A stretch of 64,000 nt of DNA from NCBI GenBank assembly GCA_934098525.1, contig CAKONZ010000006.1, positions 29,903-93,902 of the forward strand, written 5' to 3'. The notes below the pieces were generated by a model, which was not told where the DNA came from, made no database searches, and saw only the letters and a program-made list of their open reading frames with translations. The stretch comes from an uncultured Bacilli bacterium. Its GTDB lineage: Bacteria > Bacillota_I > Bacilli_A > RF39 > UBA660. The position numbers and the translations under genes were made by a program. Shown in pieces: positions 50,163 through 59,793 of the stretch; the stretch's first letter is position 1, and every line of letters begins with the position of its first letter.

Positions 50163-51975
50163 ATTCTACATGCATTTGTTTAGATGCTGCTCTAAAACGT
50201 TCTTTATCATCTAAGATTTTCTTTCTTAATCTTATTGCATCAGGAGTAATTTCTACATATTCATCTGTTTCAATAAACTCTAAGGCTTCTTCTAGAGTAA
50301 ATTTCTTTGGTGTTATTAGAGTTAATGCTTCATCACTACCAGAAGCTCTTGTGTTAGTTAATTGTTTGTTTTTACATGGATTAACATTTAAGTCATTATC
50401 ACGATTGTGAATACCTATAATCATACCTTTATATACTTCTGTAGCAGGAGATACTATTAATGTACCTCTATCACTTAGGTTGAATAGTGAGAATGCCATT
50501 GTTTTACCATCTTCCATAGATACTAAAACACCATTCTTTCTACCTTTGATTGGTCCTACGTATGGCATATATTTATAAAAACTTCTTACCATTATTCCTT
50601 CACCTTTTGTATTAGTAATAAAGTTACTTCTATAACCAATTAAGCCTCTTGTAGGTACTATGAATTTTAAATGAGTATGTGTTTCATCATTTTCTATTGA
50701 TTCAAGCATACCTTTTCTTTCATTTAAATCATTTATTACAGTACCAGAATACTCATTAGGACAGTTGATGAATACTTCTTCAAATGGTTCTAATTTTTTA
50801 CCATTTTCTTCATGTAGTAATACTTCTGGTTTAGATACAGATAATTCATAACCTTCTCTTCGCATTTTTTCAATTAAAATTGATAAATGTAATTCTCCAC
50901 GTCCAGAAACCTTATATCCATCAGCACCATTTAATGATTCAACTTTTAATCCAACATTTGTTTCTAATTCTTTATCTAATCTTTCTTTTATATGTCTATT
51001 TGTTAAGAATTTACCACTACGACCTGCAAATGGAGATGAATTTACTAAGAAATTCATTGATAATGTAGGTTCTTCAATATTTATTTTTGGAAGTGGTTCA
51101 ATATTATTTATATCACAAATAGTATCTCCTATTGAAATATCTGGACATAATTGAACTGTTACTATGTCTCCATATTGAGCTTCTTTTACTTCTTTTTTCT
51201 TTATACCTTCATTTACAAATATTTTTCCTACTCTATTTGTTTCTATTTTTCCATCATTTTTAGCTAACGCTACCATAGTACCTGATTTTATCATACCTCT
51301 AGTAACACGTCCTACTCCTAATCTTCCTAAATAATCATCATATTCAAGTGAAGATATTTGTAGTTGTAATGGATCATTTTCATTTCCTTTATAAACATCA
51401 GTATGTTTGATAATTGTTTCAAGTAATGCTGTCATATCATTACAATCATCATCTACTTCATATTTTGATATACCTTCTCTTGCTATACCATATATTATTG
51501 GAAAATCTAATTGTTTATCATTAGCATTTAAATCTACAAATAAATCAAATGTCATATTAACTACATCATCAATACGAGCATCTTTTTTATCTATTTTATT
51601 TATAAATAAAATTGGATTTAAATTTTGTTTTAATGCTTGTTCCAAAACAAATCTTGTTTGTGGCATAACACCTTCAGCTGAATCTACTAATAATACTACA
51701 GTATCTACTGTTTTAATAATTCTTTCTACTTCTGAAGAAAAATCAGCATGTCCTGGAGTATCTACTATATTAATTTTATAATCTTTATATCTAATAGAAC
51801 AATTCTTAGAATAAATTGTTATTCCTCTTTCTTTCTCTAAATCATTAGAATCCATTATTAATTCTGAATCAGGAGTTTTTGATAAAGTACCACTTTGTGT
51901 AAGTAATGCATCTACTAATGTTGATTTACCTACGTCTACATGCGCTACTACTGCTATATTTATAATTTTTTCCAT
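50161..51975 (-). CDS. typA: Translational GTPase TypA/BipA
   Basis: BipA is an EF-G-like GTPase that helps 50S assembly and growth under stress. The 604-aa protein has G1 AHVDVGKST (11-19; Val replaces the usual His of AHVDHGKT), switch II DTPGHADF, G4 NKID, domains II-III, and the BipA-specific C-terminal domain with RGLIGYRSNF, YMPYVGPIKGRKNG and LTPKKFTLEEALEFI-like end (seen as ITPKKFTLEEALEFIE). The start follows AGAGGTGGAAGT. It is monocistronic. Confidence 0.96.
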   Translation of the reverse strand: MEKIINIAVVAHVDVGKSTLVDALLTQSGTLSKTPDSELIMDSNDLEKERGITIYSKNCSIRYKDYKINIVDTPGHADFSSEVERIIKTVDTVVLLVDSAEGVMPQTRFVLEQALKQNLNPILFINKIDKKDARIDDVVNMTFDLFVDLNANDKQLDFPIIYGIAREGISKYEVDDDCNDMTALLETIIKHTDVYKGNENDPLQLQISSLEYDDYLGRLGVGRVTRGMIKSGTMVALAKNDGKIETNRVGKIFVNEGIKKKEVKEAQYGDIVTVQLCPDISIGDTICDINNIEPLPKINIEEPTLSMNFLVNSSPFAGRSGKFLTNRHIKERLDKELETNVGLKVESLNGADGYKVSGRGELHLSILIEKMRREGYELSVSKPEVLLHEENGKKLEPFEEVFINCPNEYSGTVINDLNERKGMLESIENDETHTHLKFIVPTRGLIGYRSNFITNTKGEGIMVRSFYKYMPYVGPIKGRKNGVLVSMEDGKTMAFSLFNLSDRGTLIVSPATEVYKGMIIGIHNRDNDLNVNPCKNKQLTNTRASGSDEALTLITPKKFTLEEALEFIETDEYVEITPDAIRLRKKILDDKERFRAASKQMHVE

Positions 51976-52042
51976 ACTTCCACCTCTTTATACGACCTTT
52001 GAATTATACTACAAAAATCTATATAATTCAAGTATTTTATAA

Positions 52043-52079
52043 TAAAAAAAGATATAAATACAAATGTATCTATATCTAA
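52043..52079 (-). terminator. Terminator of LRR protein gene 4
   Basis: AGATATAGATAC and GTATTTATATCT arms (one mismatch), followed by seven U in the minus direction. Confidence 0.8.
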
Positions 52080-52096
52080 AAATTATATAATTATTT

Positions 52097-54571
52097 TTAA
52101 TTTGCTGTTATACTTACACCATTATATGTATATGGTGGAAGATTTTTTGTTGTGTTATTTCCACCACCTATAGCAAGATCCCAAGGAAGTGCTGTAGTTC
52201 CTGGATATATTATGCTTGTTAAATTAGGGTTTGAGTTTGATGTTTTATTAAATACATTTGAACTAAGCTCTGTAACTGTAGCAGGTAATGTTATAGTCTT
52301 TAAATTATTGTTATTAAATGCAAACATTTTTATTGTTGTAACTTGTGTATTACTTAAATTTAGTTCTGTTAGCTTGTTATCTTCAAACGCGTAATCATCT
52401 ATTGTTGTTAATGTAGATGGAAATTTTATGCTTGCAATTTTATTATTTTTAAATGCTGAATTACCTATTGATGTTACTTTAGTATTACTCAAATCTAATT
52501 CTGTTAAATTGTTGTCAATAAAAACTCTACTTCCTATTGTTGTTAATGTAGATGGAAATTTAATTTTTGACAATGAATTATCTGTGATTTTATCAGCAAT
52601 GGATATTATCTTTGTGTTGCTTAAATCTAAATTTGTTAGATTGTTGCCACTAAAAACTTCACGTCCAATTGTTGTTAATGTGTTTGGTAATGTTACACTT
52701 GCAATTTTATTATTTTTAAATGCTGAATCGCTTATTTTCGTTAATTGTGTATTACTTAAATCTAAGCTTTCTATCTTATTATTATTAAAAGTATCAGATT
52801 CAAGTGTTGTTAATGTGTTTGGCAATGTTATAGTTGTCAAATTATTATCTGCAAATGCAGTTCTTCCTATTGATGTTAATGTGTTTGGCAATTTTAAGTT
52901 TGTAATTTTATTATTTCTGAATGTAGCGGCTCCTATTGATGTTACTTTAGTATTGCTTAAATCTAAACTTTCTATCTTATTATCTGCAAATGCAGTTCTT
53001 CCTATTGATGTTAATGTAGATGGAAATTTTACAGTTGTAATGCTGCTGGTTCCATAAAATACTGAAGAACCTATCGTTGTTAGTTGAGTATTACTTAAAT
53101 CAACTACTTTTAGATTAGTTGGTGCAATATTACCACTAATTGTTGTTAATGTACTTGGAAATTGTATTGATTCAACTGTATCAGCTATTGTTGTACTGAT
53201 ATCTTCAATTTTCAAACTGCTTAAATCTAAATTTATGATACCATTATCACATATTATATCAGTAAGTTTATTATCTGTTATTTTGTAACATCCATTTGGT
53301 AAGTTACCATCAACATTTGTCATTAAATCAACTTTGTTGTTCATAAAAGTAGTACCATATCCAATACTTATATCATCTGGTAATACAACTGTTTTTATAT
53401 TTTTATTTTGTAAATCTAATGTATTTAAAGCTGTTACTTTATAATCTTTATATTCTGTATGTTCTGCTACTGTTTTTGTTTCTACATTCATAGTAAATAT
53501 TTTTGAATATATATCATGGGCTTCATTAGTTGGATCTTGTAATACAGTATATATTTCTTCAGCAGTTGATCCTGTACCAGTTATGACTTTTCCAACGTAT
53601 GAATCAAATTCAGTTGTTAAATTTTTTAGTTCACCTTTTGCTTCTGCTATTACTTGTTCATCTGTTAAGTTATTTGCTGTTAGATAGTCTTCATATGTTT
53701 GTCCTTCTTCTAAAAGATCATTTTTATACTGGTTAATCCATGCTTCTTCATTTGCTGTATAACTTAATAATACTGTTCCAGTTGTTTCTGGAATTACTGT
53801 TGGTTCTTTATATGTACTAGGTATTACTAGGTTTGTTGCACTACAAGTTGATGAGAATCCTGTTATTGTTTTTCCACCGTTTCCATCATCTTCAAATGTA
53901 AAGCAAGCTGGATCTGTTGTATATCCTACATATTTTGTATCACTATTTATATTTACTGTGAATTTGTATTGATATTTATTATCTTCACTCCAGTTTGTTA
54001 TATCTGTATCATAGTCTATCCATGCTCTTAATCTATATTTTGTTGTTATTGTTTCATTTCCGTTTTTATGAGCATTTAGTTTATATGCAAGTTTTGTTGC
54101 ATTTTCTCTATATAGTGAGTTTCCTAATTCTGATATTTTAGTAGGGGCTATTACACCTACTTCTTTTCCATCTTCTACTTTTGTTAGGTATACTTTTATA
54201 TTTTCTTCTTGTAGTTGTTGTTTTCCTTCTTCAATTGTTTTTGATGAAAGATTTATTTCATATGGTATTTGTATTCCTACTGTATCAGTAGCATTTGTCT
54301 TAGCACTTGATGTTACTGTAAATTCAAAGTAGTTATTTTCGTTCATTCCTTCTGCATCTTTTTTTGGTAATGCATTTTCTACTATGTAACTATTTGATTG
54401 TTCTGAGTATGTCATTGTTACTTGTCCTGATTTTATTGTATTGTTATTATTAATACTTGAGTTTGAATAACTGAATACTGCATATGTTACTCCTGTTATT
54501 ATTAATACCAATGATGCGACTAGTATTGACATTACTATTTGTTTCTTTTTGTTTGTTTTTTCTTCTATCAT
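52097..54571 (-). CDS. Surface LRR protein 4 (TasA-like N-terminus, BspA-type repeats)
   Basis: This is a dispersed paralogue, 30 kb from the other three. It has 824 aa from MIEEKTNKKK (54571, AGGATGTG site). The order is the same: membrane helix ending GVTYAVFSYSNSS, NTIKSGQVTMTY, the beta-rich domain, the Cys pair, the helical insert (EGQTYEDYLTANNLTDEQ), then about 18 regular BspA-type repeats in which FPSTLTTIG and LDLSNTKVTSIG alternate, and LPPYTYNGVSITAN at the end. Repeats here are more alike than in the sisters, which suggests recent internal duplication. Surface location and binding role are inferred. Confidence 0.82.
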   Translation of the reverse strand: MIEEKTNKKKQIVMSILVASLVLIITGVTYAVFSYSNSSINNNNTIKSGQVTMTYSEQSNSYIVENALPKKDAEGMNENNYFEFTVTSSAKTNATDTVGIQIPYEINLSSKTIEEGKQQLQEENIKVYLTKVEDGKEVGVIAPTKISELGNSLYRENATKLAYKLNAHKNGNETITTKYRLRAWIDYDTDITNWSEDNKYQYKFTVNINSDTKYVGYTTDPACFTFEDDGNGGKTITGFSSTCSATNLVIPSTYKEPTVIPETTGTVLLSYTANEEAWINQYKNDLLEEGQTYEDYLTANNLTDEQVIAEAKGELKNLTTEFDSYVGKVITGTGSTAEEIYTVLQDPTNEAHDIYSKIFTMNVETKTVAEHTEYKDYKVTALNTLDLQNKNIKTVVLPDDISIGYGTTFMNNKVDLMTNVDGNLPNGCYKITDNKLTDIICDNGIINLDLSSLKIEDISTTIADTVESIQFPSTLTTISGNIAPTNLKVVDLSNTQLTTIGSSVFYGTSSITTVKFPSTLTSIGRTAFADNKIESLDLSNTKVTSIGAATFRNNKITNLKLPNTLTSIGRTAFADNNLTTITLPNTLTTLESDTFNNNKIESLDLSNTQLTKISDSAFKNNKIASVTLPNTLTTIGREVFSGNNLTNLDLSNTKIISIADKITDNSLSKIKFPSTLTTIGSRVFIDNNLTELDLSNTKVTSIGNSAFKNNKIASIKFPSTLTTIDDYAFEDNKLTELNLSNTQVTTIKMFAFNNNNLKTITLPATVTELSSNVFNKTSNSNPNLTSIIYPGTTALPWDLAIGGGNNTTKNLPPYTYNGVSITAN

Positions 54572-54596
54572 ATTTTCACATCCTATCATAATATAT

Positions 54597-54625
54597 ATTT
54601 TATATTGTTTTTTGATTTTTTACAA
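54597..54625 (-). promoter_or_regulatory. LRR-family promoter, copy 4
   Basis: TTGTAA (54625-54620), 17-bp spacer, TAAAAT (54602-54597) on the minus strand, followed by ATATATTATGATAGGATGTG, the same leader as copies 1 and 3 despite the 30-kb distance. Confidence 0.78.
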
Positions 54626-54647
54626 TATGTTTTTTTAATTTTTAAAT

Positions 54648-54669
54648 AAAAAAAAGAGCCTAAGCTCTT
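54648..54669 (-). terminator. Terminator of rpmG-efp
   Basis: AAGAGC and GCTCTT arms with a 4-nt loop, followed by eight U in the minus direction, overlapping the efp stop. Confidence 0.88.
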
Positions 54670-55217
54670 GATGCATATTTTCCGTCTTTTGTTGATACTA
54701 TAATACTTTCTCCTTCATTTACAAATAGAGGTACTTTTATAGTATATCCTGTTTCAAGTGTTGCATCTTTCATAGCACTTGAAGTTGTGTTTCCTTTTAC
54801 ACCTGGTTCTGTAGAAACAACTTTTAATTCAACTTTATCAGGTAGAGATAATCCTAGCATTTCACCTTCATAGAATGTTATGTCAACATCTAGATTTTCT
54901 TTTAAGAATTTAACATCGTCTCCTAATTGTGATTTTGATAGATCGATTTGTGAATAATCATTCATATTCATAAATGTATAATCATCTCCTGTTGAATATA
55001 AGAATTGCATTGGTTTTCTTTCTATTCTAGCAGTTTCGCATTTAGTTCCAGAATTAAATGTATATTCAATTGTAGAACCAGTTCTTAAATTTTTTAATTT
55101 AGTTCTAACAAAAGCTGCACCTTTTCCTGGTTTAACATGTTGAAATTCTAATATAGTATATATATTTCCTTCAACTTTAATAGTCATTCCATTTTTAAAA
55201 TCGTTAACATTAATCAC
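54660..55217 (-). CDS. efp: Elongation factor P
   Basis: EF-P binds next to the P-site and rescues ribosomes stalled at polyproline. The start is GTG at 55217, with AGGGTGAATTAC upstream, so the protein begins MINVNDFKNG like other EF-Ps (185 aa, the standard length); the reading from 55226 would use the GTG inside the ribosome binding site. Lys32 at the tip of HVKPGKGAAFVR is the modifiable residue. No epmA/epmB or ymfI-type modifier is in the window. The Val-Asn-Pro repeat at 46491-46616 and other Pro-rich tails are not polyproline, so they need not be clients. Confidence 0.95.
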   Translation of the reverse strand: MINVNDFKNGMTIKVEGNIYTILEFQHVKPGKGAAFVRTKLKNLRTGSTIEYTFNSGTKCETARIERKPMQFLYSTGDDYTFMNMNDYSQIDLSKSQLGDDVKFLKENLDVDITFYEGEMLGLSLPDKVELKVVSTEPGVKGNTTSSAMKDATLETGYTIKVPLFVNEGESIIVSTKDGKYASRA

Positions 55218-55233
55218 GTAATTCACCCTCTAA

Positions 55234-55398
55234 CTATTTTTCTTCTTTATGAAGTGTATGTTGTTTACATTTAGGACAATATTTATTTAATTCTAAACGT
55301 TCTGTTGTATTTTTAACATTTTTTTCTGTACGATAATTTTGTGATTTACATACTGTACATGTAAGTGTTTTTCTTTGTCTGTTTTCTAATTTTGCCAT
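55234..55398 (-). CDS. rpmG: 50S ribosomal protein L33
   Basis: The 54-aa protein starts at [10 protein letters not shown] (55398; GGAGGGATATT site). It has the L33 pattern CTVC, then [20 protein letters not shown] and CPKC near the end, so the zinc ribbon is intact. It lies 16 bp before efp and shares its transcript. Confidence 0.94.
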   Translation of the reverse strand: MAKLENRQRKTLTCTVCKSQNYRTEKNVKNTTERLELNKYCPKCKQHTLHKEEK

Positions 55399-55469
55399 AA
55401 TATCCCTCCTCATTTCCATAAGTATTATATCAAATATTTTAGAAAAAGCAAAAGTTTTTTTAAAATTTC

Positions 55470-57500
55470 CTAACTTTTAATTAAATTTCCTTCTAAATCA
55501 TACATACTAAAGTATAAATCACTTATTTTTCTTGTTATTCGATAGTTTACATCTGATTTATATTCTCCTCTATTGGGATTTTGAACATCAGGAGATGATG
55601 TTGTTATACTCATGGTTGGATTTTCAAATGGAGCATATCCTACAAAGTTATTACTTATTGTTTCAAAATCTACTATTTGATCTTGATCTACATCTACAAA
55701 TGATTCTGATGTTCCTGTTTTTCCAGCTGGATTATATTTATAATTTATATATCCTACTCCTGTACCTTTTTCTAATACTAGTCTAAATCCTTCTTGTATT
55801 CTTTTTATATATTTTTCTTCTATATCTACTTTGTTTATTACTTTAGGTTTTACTTCATATAATATTTCTTTTTTATCATTGTTTTTTAATACACTTTTTA
55901 AAAATCTTGGAGAGGTTTTTTCTCCATTGTTTGCTAAGGTATTTATATATTGTGATAATTGCATTGGTGTATATGTATCATATTGTCCTATAGCAAAGTT
56001 AATAAGTAAATCTCCTGCTTTACTTTCTCCTTTATAGCCATTATCTTCTTTAGGATAATCTACTCCTGTTTTTATTCCTAATCCATATTGATAAAATATA
56101 TTTCTATATATATTAAATGCTTTTAAGTCTACGTTTAGATCTGCTCCATAATGATAATCAAATTTACCTACTTTCATTGCTATTTTGTATTGATAAACAT
56201 TTGATGAGTATTGTAGTGCTTCAAGATCATTAATTGTCCCTAAGGTTTTCCATGAACATTTCTCTGGTAAGTTGTATAGTTTTATACATTCATCTTTCAT
56301 AGTTGTTCCTATATCTATTACTTTTGTTTTATATCCTACTGTCATTGAAGCTCCTTTTACTACTGATCCTGGAGTAATACTATAGTTCATTGTTCCTTCA
56401 TCTAAATCATAGAATTTATTATTATCAGTTATTTTTTTTCCTGATAATGATAGTATTTCTCCTGTTTTAGGATTTGATATTATATAGAAACTTTTGTTAT
56501 AGAATTCTGTATTGGCTTCTTTTTTGGTATTTATTATTTCTTGTTTTAATATTTCTTCTGCTTTTGTTTGTAAGTTTATGTCAATAGATAGTACTATATC
56601 ATTACCTTTTTTTCCTTCTTTTATTAGTGTTAATGAATTATCCTCATTTATTTTATATATTGCTTTTTCCCCTTTTAGAATGCTTTCATATTGTTTTTCT
56701 ATTCCTGATATTCCTACTCTATCATCCATTGAATACCCTAATGATAAATAATATTTTAAATCTTCTTTTGGTATTCCTGTTTCTTTAGTAGATATATTAC
56801 CGAGAATAGTTCTTAAGGTATTTCCATATAAGTATTTTCTTTCCCATTCTAAGTCAACATTAAAACCTTTATATTTATTGATATTTTCTATAATATATGC
56901 ATATTCTTCGTCTGTACAATTTTCTTTTATTGTTTTTTTGGAATAGTAGTATCCTTTATTCATTAAGTAGTATAAATATGCTGCTTTTTTATCTTTTTCT
57001 TCTAGAGTATTTAGATTTTCTTCTTTTATTCGATCTATTTTTAGTTCATATATTTCTTGTCTAGTTAGTTTTCTATTTTCTAGATCTTTATATTCTTGTT
57101 TAGTTATTAGTTTATCTGTTTCTTCCTTTCTTATTAATATATAAAATTCTTTTAAGTTTCTTGTTAATAGTTTATTATAGTCTAGTGATATTTTATCTAT
57201 AAGAGAGTACGCTAATGATATTTCATCTTCAGTAGTATTATTCTTTTTTTCATATATTATACTTTTTACAGATGTATTATCTACTAATAAGTTATAATTC
57301 CTATCATATATTCTTCCTCTTGGAGCACTTTCTATTGTTACATAGTTGTTTGTATAATTATTTATTTTTACTTTATAATAGGTTTTCATATATACATTTA
57401 GATATAGTAATCTTATTATAATTATTAAAAATAGAATAATTATAGATATTTTTATTATTTTTAGTTGTTCAAATTCTTTATTTAAATATTTTCTTTTCAT
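55470..57500 (-). CDS. Class B penicillin-binding protein 2
   Basis: This peptidoglycan transpeptidase has a single N-terminal membrane helix (about 15-38), a dimerisation domain with [15 protein letters not shown] (about 57-71), and a transpeptidase domain with the active Ser379 and Lys382 in [13 protein letters not shown] at 432-434, and KTGTSE with Lys594. The 676-aa size fits the PBP2/MrdA or SpoVD/FtsI class, and no PASTA domains are seen. It could serve elongation or, given the sporulation-type genes nearby, another stage. The start has no clear ribosome binding site. It is divergent from the gene at 57560. Confidence 0.9.
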   Translation of the reverse strand: MKRKYLNKEFEQLKIIKISIIILFLIIIIRLLYLNVYMKTYYKVKINNYTNNYVTIESAPRGRIYDRNYNLLVDNTSVKSIIYEKKNNTTEDEISLAYSLIDKISLDYNKLLTRNLKEFYILIRKEETDKLITKQEYKDLENRKLTRQEIYELKIDRIKEENLNTLEEKDKKAAYLYYLMNKGYYYSKKTIKENCTDEEYAYIIENINKYKGFNVDLEWERKYLYGNTLRTILGNISTKETGIPKEDLKYYLSLGYSMDDRVGISGIEKQYESILKGEKAIYKINEDNSLTLIKEGKKGNDIVLSIDINLQTKAEEILKQEIINTKKEANTEFYNKSFYIISNPKTGEILSLSGKKITDNNKFYDLDEGTMNYSITPGSVVKGASMTVGYKTKVIDIGTTMKDECIKLYNLPEKCSWKTLGTINDLEALQYSSNVYQYKIAMKVGKFDYHYGADLNVDLKAFNIYRNIFYQYGLGIKTGVDYPKEDNGYKGESKAGDLLINFAIGQYDTYTPMQLSQYINTLANNGEKTSPRFLKSVLKNNDKKEILYEVKPKVINKVDIEEKYIKRIQEGFRLVLEKGTGVGYINYKYNPAGKTGTSESFVDVDQDQIVDFETISNNFVGYAPFENPTMSITTSSPDVQNPNRGEYKSDVNYRITRKISDLYFSMYDLEGNLIKS

Positions 57501-57559
57501 ATTATTATTTTGGTTAATTTTTATAAAATATTACATAATATTTACTAAGGAAGTGTTTT

Positions 57560-57826
57560 ATGTATCAAAATTTAATTAAAAGTTATATAAATAACTTAAG
57601 TATTAATGATGTTTATAATTATTGTAATAAAGAAAATATTAGTATTAGTGAAGTTGACGCTAAAATTATTTATAATTATATAAAGACTTATGGTATTGAT
57701 ATTCTTAAGAATCCTTTGTTTTATTTAGAGGATATTAAAGGAAAGGTAGATAATAATATATATTTAAATTTAGTTAGTATATATGAGAAAAATAAAAAGA
57801 AATTATTACTTTTTAGGGGTGAATAA
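57560..57826 (+). CDS. DUF2624-like small protein
   Basis: The 88-aa protein has NNLSINDVYNYCNKENISISEVDAKIIYNYI, here read in pieces such as INDVYNYCNKENIS and DAKIIYNYIKTYG, a helical pattern like DUF2624 (B. subtilis YqfT), which is also short and cytoplasmic. It starts after AAGGAAG. It is one of the four plus-strand genes, divergent from the penicillin-binding protein and convergent with lepB. The family call is tentative; function unknown. Confidence 0.6.
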   Translation: MYQNLIKSYINNLSINDVYNYCNKENISISEVDAKIIYNYIKTYGIDILKNPLFYLEDIKGKVDNNIYLNLVSIYEKNKKKLLLFRGE

Positions 57827-57840
57827 TTTCTTTTTATTTT
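57789..57840. terminator. Long bidirectional terminator
   Basis: A 19-bp perfect stem (57789-57807 with 57822-57840; AAAATAAAAAGAAATTATT on one arm) covers the stop codons of both convergent genes. It is the longest perfect stem I found in the window. Confidence 0.9.
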
Positions 57841-58355
57841 TTATATCCTATTTTAGTAAATGGGAATATTACAAGATTAGCTTTTCCTAAGATATCTTTT
57901 TCTCTAATACATCCCAGTTCTCTTGAGTCATATGATACTGTTCTATTGTCTCCCATTACTATATAACATTTATCAGGGATTGTTTTATATCCTAAAGATG
58001 TTATGTTAAAATCATTAGTTTCTTTTCTAGTATATGGTTCTTTTGTTTCTTTGTTATTTATATAAAGTATATTATTTTTGTATTCTAATGATTCTTTTGG
58101 TAATCCTATTACTCTTTTTATTATACGACTATTTCCTTCTTTTACTACGACGATATCAAATCTTTTGATATTATTTTTTTTATATGCTATTTTGTTAAGA
58201 ATCATTATTTCTCCATCAGATAAGGTATCATCCATACTAGTACCTGTTACTTTTACTGGTGTAATTAGAAATGTTCTTATTAGAATAACTACAATTATTA
58301 TAGTAACGTATATTAAGAAGTCATGTAGTGCTGAGTTTTCTTTTTTTTCTTTCAT
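57834..58355 (-). CDS. lepB: Signal peptidase I
   Basis: The 173-aa protein has one N-terminal membrane helix (about 11-28), the catalytic Ser40 in GTSMDDTL (Met-Asp follows, where most have Met-x-Pro), and Lys80 in IIKRVIGLP, then YIVMGDNRTVSYDSRELG. This is the Ser-Lys dyad type (P-type) and not the SipW/ER type. It can process the signal peptides of the many surface proteins here; the TasA-like LRR proteins would more typically use a SipW enzyme, which is not in this window. It follows rplS. Confidence 0.94.
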   Translation of the reverse strand: MKEKKENSALHDFLIYVTIIIVVILIRTFLITPVKVTGTSMDDTLSDGEIMILNKIAYKKNNIKRFDIVVVKEGNSRIIKRVIGLPKESLEYKNNILYINNKETKEPYTRKETNDFNITSLGYKTIPDKCYIVMGDNRTVSYDSRELGCIREKDILGKANLVIFPFTKIGYKK

Positions 58356-58369
58356 ATTGTTTTCCTAAC

Positions 58370-58394
58370 AAAAATAAGGCATATTTGCCTTATT
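58370..58394 (-). terminator. Terminator of rplS
   Basis: AATAAGGCA and TGCCTTATT arms with a short AT loop, followed by U-rich sequence in the minus direction. It separates rplS from lepB. Confidence 0.85.
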
Positions 58395-58737
58395 ATTTTT
58401 GCCCTTTTTCTTTTATTCTGTATTGGCCAACACGATTTTTTAAGAAGTTTAATTTTGCTCTTCTTACTTTTCCTCTTCTTATAACAGTAATTTTAGCTAA
58501 TTTTGGAGAGTGTACTGGGAATATTCTTTCTACTCCTACTCCATAAGAATCTTTTCTTACTGTGAAAGTTTCGCTTAATCCTGAGCCTTTACGTGCTATG
58601 ACTATTCCTTCATAAGCTTGGATACGTTCTTTTTTTCCTTCAATGATTTTAACATCTAGACGTACTGTATCTCCAACTCTAAATTCAGGAATATCATTTT
58701 TTATTTGTTTAGCAGACATTTTATCAACTAAATTCAT
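58393..58737 (-). CDS. rplS: 50S ribosomal protein L19
   Basis: The 114-aa protein has the L19 pattern [51 protein letters not shown] and [16 protein letters not shown] ([11 protein letters not shown]). It sits at the 30S-50S interface. The start follows GGAGTGATATCGA. It is preceded by a structured leader (58742-58815). Confidence 0.97.
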   Translation of the reverse strand: MNLVDKMSAKQIKNDIPEFRVGDTVRLDVKIIEGKKERIQAYEGIVIARKGSGLSETFTVRKDSYGVGVERIFPVHSPKLAKITVIRRGKVRRAKLNFLKNRVGQYRIKEKGQK

Positions 58738-58741
58738 TCGA

Positions 58742-58815
58742 TATCACTCCTTTTTTTTATTGCAATCATAATAATACTACCAGCGGATTGCTTTTTTGTA
58801 CTGTATGATTGTATC
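58742..58815 (-). promoter_or_regulatory. Probable L19 leader structure upstream of rplS
   Basis: The region has an extended -10 TGATACAAT and then GCAATCCGCTGG, a roughly 10-nt AT loop, and GATTGC, forming a hairpin with GC-rich content that stands out in this DNA. Low-GC Gram-positive bacteria are known to have an L19 autoregulatory leader here. The match is by position and stem, not by a covariance search. Confidence 0.6.
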
Positions 58816-58839
58816 ATACTTTTTTTTAAAATACAAGTA

Positions 58840-59076
58840 TTATTTTATTTCTTCTATGAAAATATTAGCAACTTTTTCACTTTCTTCTTTGTCTATAATT
58901 TCTGCTATATATTCTTCACCATCTATAATTTCTGTTTTTGCTAATAAATAGTTTTTAGGATTATTTATATCTGTTAAGAAGAAATATTCATTATCTCCTA
59001 TCTTTTTTTGTTTTAATATAATATAGTCAACATCATCTATTTTTATAGTTTCAACTTCTATCATTTTATCTTCCAT
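58840..59076 (-). CDS. DUF1292-like small protein
   Basis: The 78-aa protein has the DUF1292 outline: a beta strand with DDVDYIILKQKKIGDNEYFFLTD, read as VDYIILKQ and EYFFLTD, then a Lys/Glu-rich end with AEIIDKEESEKVA. The family occurs across Bacillota without known function. It starts after AGGAGGAAGCA, inside the tail of the previous gene (11-bp overlap), so it is the third gene of a small unit inserted between trmD and rplS. Confidence 0.7.
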   Translation of the reverse strand: MEDKMIEVETIKIDDVDYIILKQKKIGDNEYFFLTDINNPKNYLLAKTEIIDGEEYIAEIIDKEESEKVANIFIEEIK

Positions 59077-59791
59077 TGCTTCCTCCTAAAGATCTATTTG
59101 CCTCTTCTTCTATCATACTTTTATACATATTATCAAAGTTTTCATATCCAAAGAATACTGCATATTCATCTAATGAATCATATCCTGCTTGTCTTACTAT
59201 TTTTGCTGCTTGGTCTTTTCCTTCAAAAAGTGCTGTTTCAAAGACACTATCTGGACTACAAAATTCTTTTCCCTCTTTATATGGTTTTGCATCTGTTTCT
59301 TGTACTATTGGTTTTTCATTTACTGGCATTTGTTCTGATCCTGTTTTTACTATTCCTTTATCAACGCCTTCTTTTATACCTGCTATTGCTAGTACTGTTA
59401 ATCCTACTAAAGCAGCATCTCTTATTACTCTTTTTACTTTGTTTTTCTTTGGACTTTTTTTACGTCTTTGATTTAATTTTTCTTGTTCTTTTTTAAATTC
59501 TTCATCTGCTTTATTTTTATTTTCTAATGCTTTATTATATGATTCTTCTCTTTTTGCTTCTTGATCATATGATTTTATTAAGTCTTTTGCATCTTGTTGT
59601 AAAGCTCTTTCTGTTTGTAATTCTTCTTTGTGTTTTCTTTCAGCTTCTTTGTAATATTCATTAAATAAGTTTTTATATTTTTGATCAATATAACTTCTTT
59701 TTTCTTTAATTATTATGTCATAGTCATCGTTTGAACTTTTGTTATTTTTACGAATTATTTCTCCAAATTCATTTATTTCAAAACCATCCAT
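59066..59791 (-). CDS. Coiled-coil membrane protein of unknown function
   Basis: The 241-aa protein has a cytoplasmic-looking coiled-coil (about 30-115, very rich in Lys, Glu and Gln, with ELQTERALQQDAKDLI), a basic segment (RRKKSPKKNKVKRVIRD), one membrane helix (about 128-146, AALVGLTVLAIAGIKEG), and a C-terminal domain of about 70 residues with GKDQAAKIVRQAGYDSLDEY. I do not recognise it. It follows another unknown coiled-coil gene by 2 bp. The set may form a membrane-bound complex; that is a guess from adjacency. Confidence 0.65.
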   Translation of the reverse strand: MDGFEINEFGEIIRKNNKSSNDDYDIIIKEKRSYIDQKYKNLFNEYYKEAERKHKEELQTERALQQDAKDLIKSYDQEAKREESYNKALENKNKADEEFKKEQEKLNQRRKKSPKKNKVKRVIRDAALVGLTVLAIAGIKEGVDKGIVKTGSEQMPVNEKPIVQETDAKPYKEGKEFCSPDSVFETALFEGKDQAAKIVRQAGYDSLDEYAVFFGYENFDNMYKSMIEEEANRSLGGSNGR

Positions 59792-59793
59792 TT

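Noticed and set aside
52428..53057. 209-aa plus-strand open frame inside LRR gene 4
   Set aside because: It is the mirror of the repeat array; its own repeats (LVLLKSKL and similar) are those of the LRR codons read backwards.
57834..58355. SipW-type signal peptidase for the TasA-like proteins
   Set aside because: The enzyme has the Ser-Lys dyad (Ser40, Lys80) of the ordinary type, not the Ser-His type of SipW.
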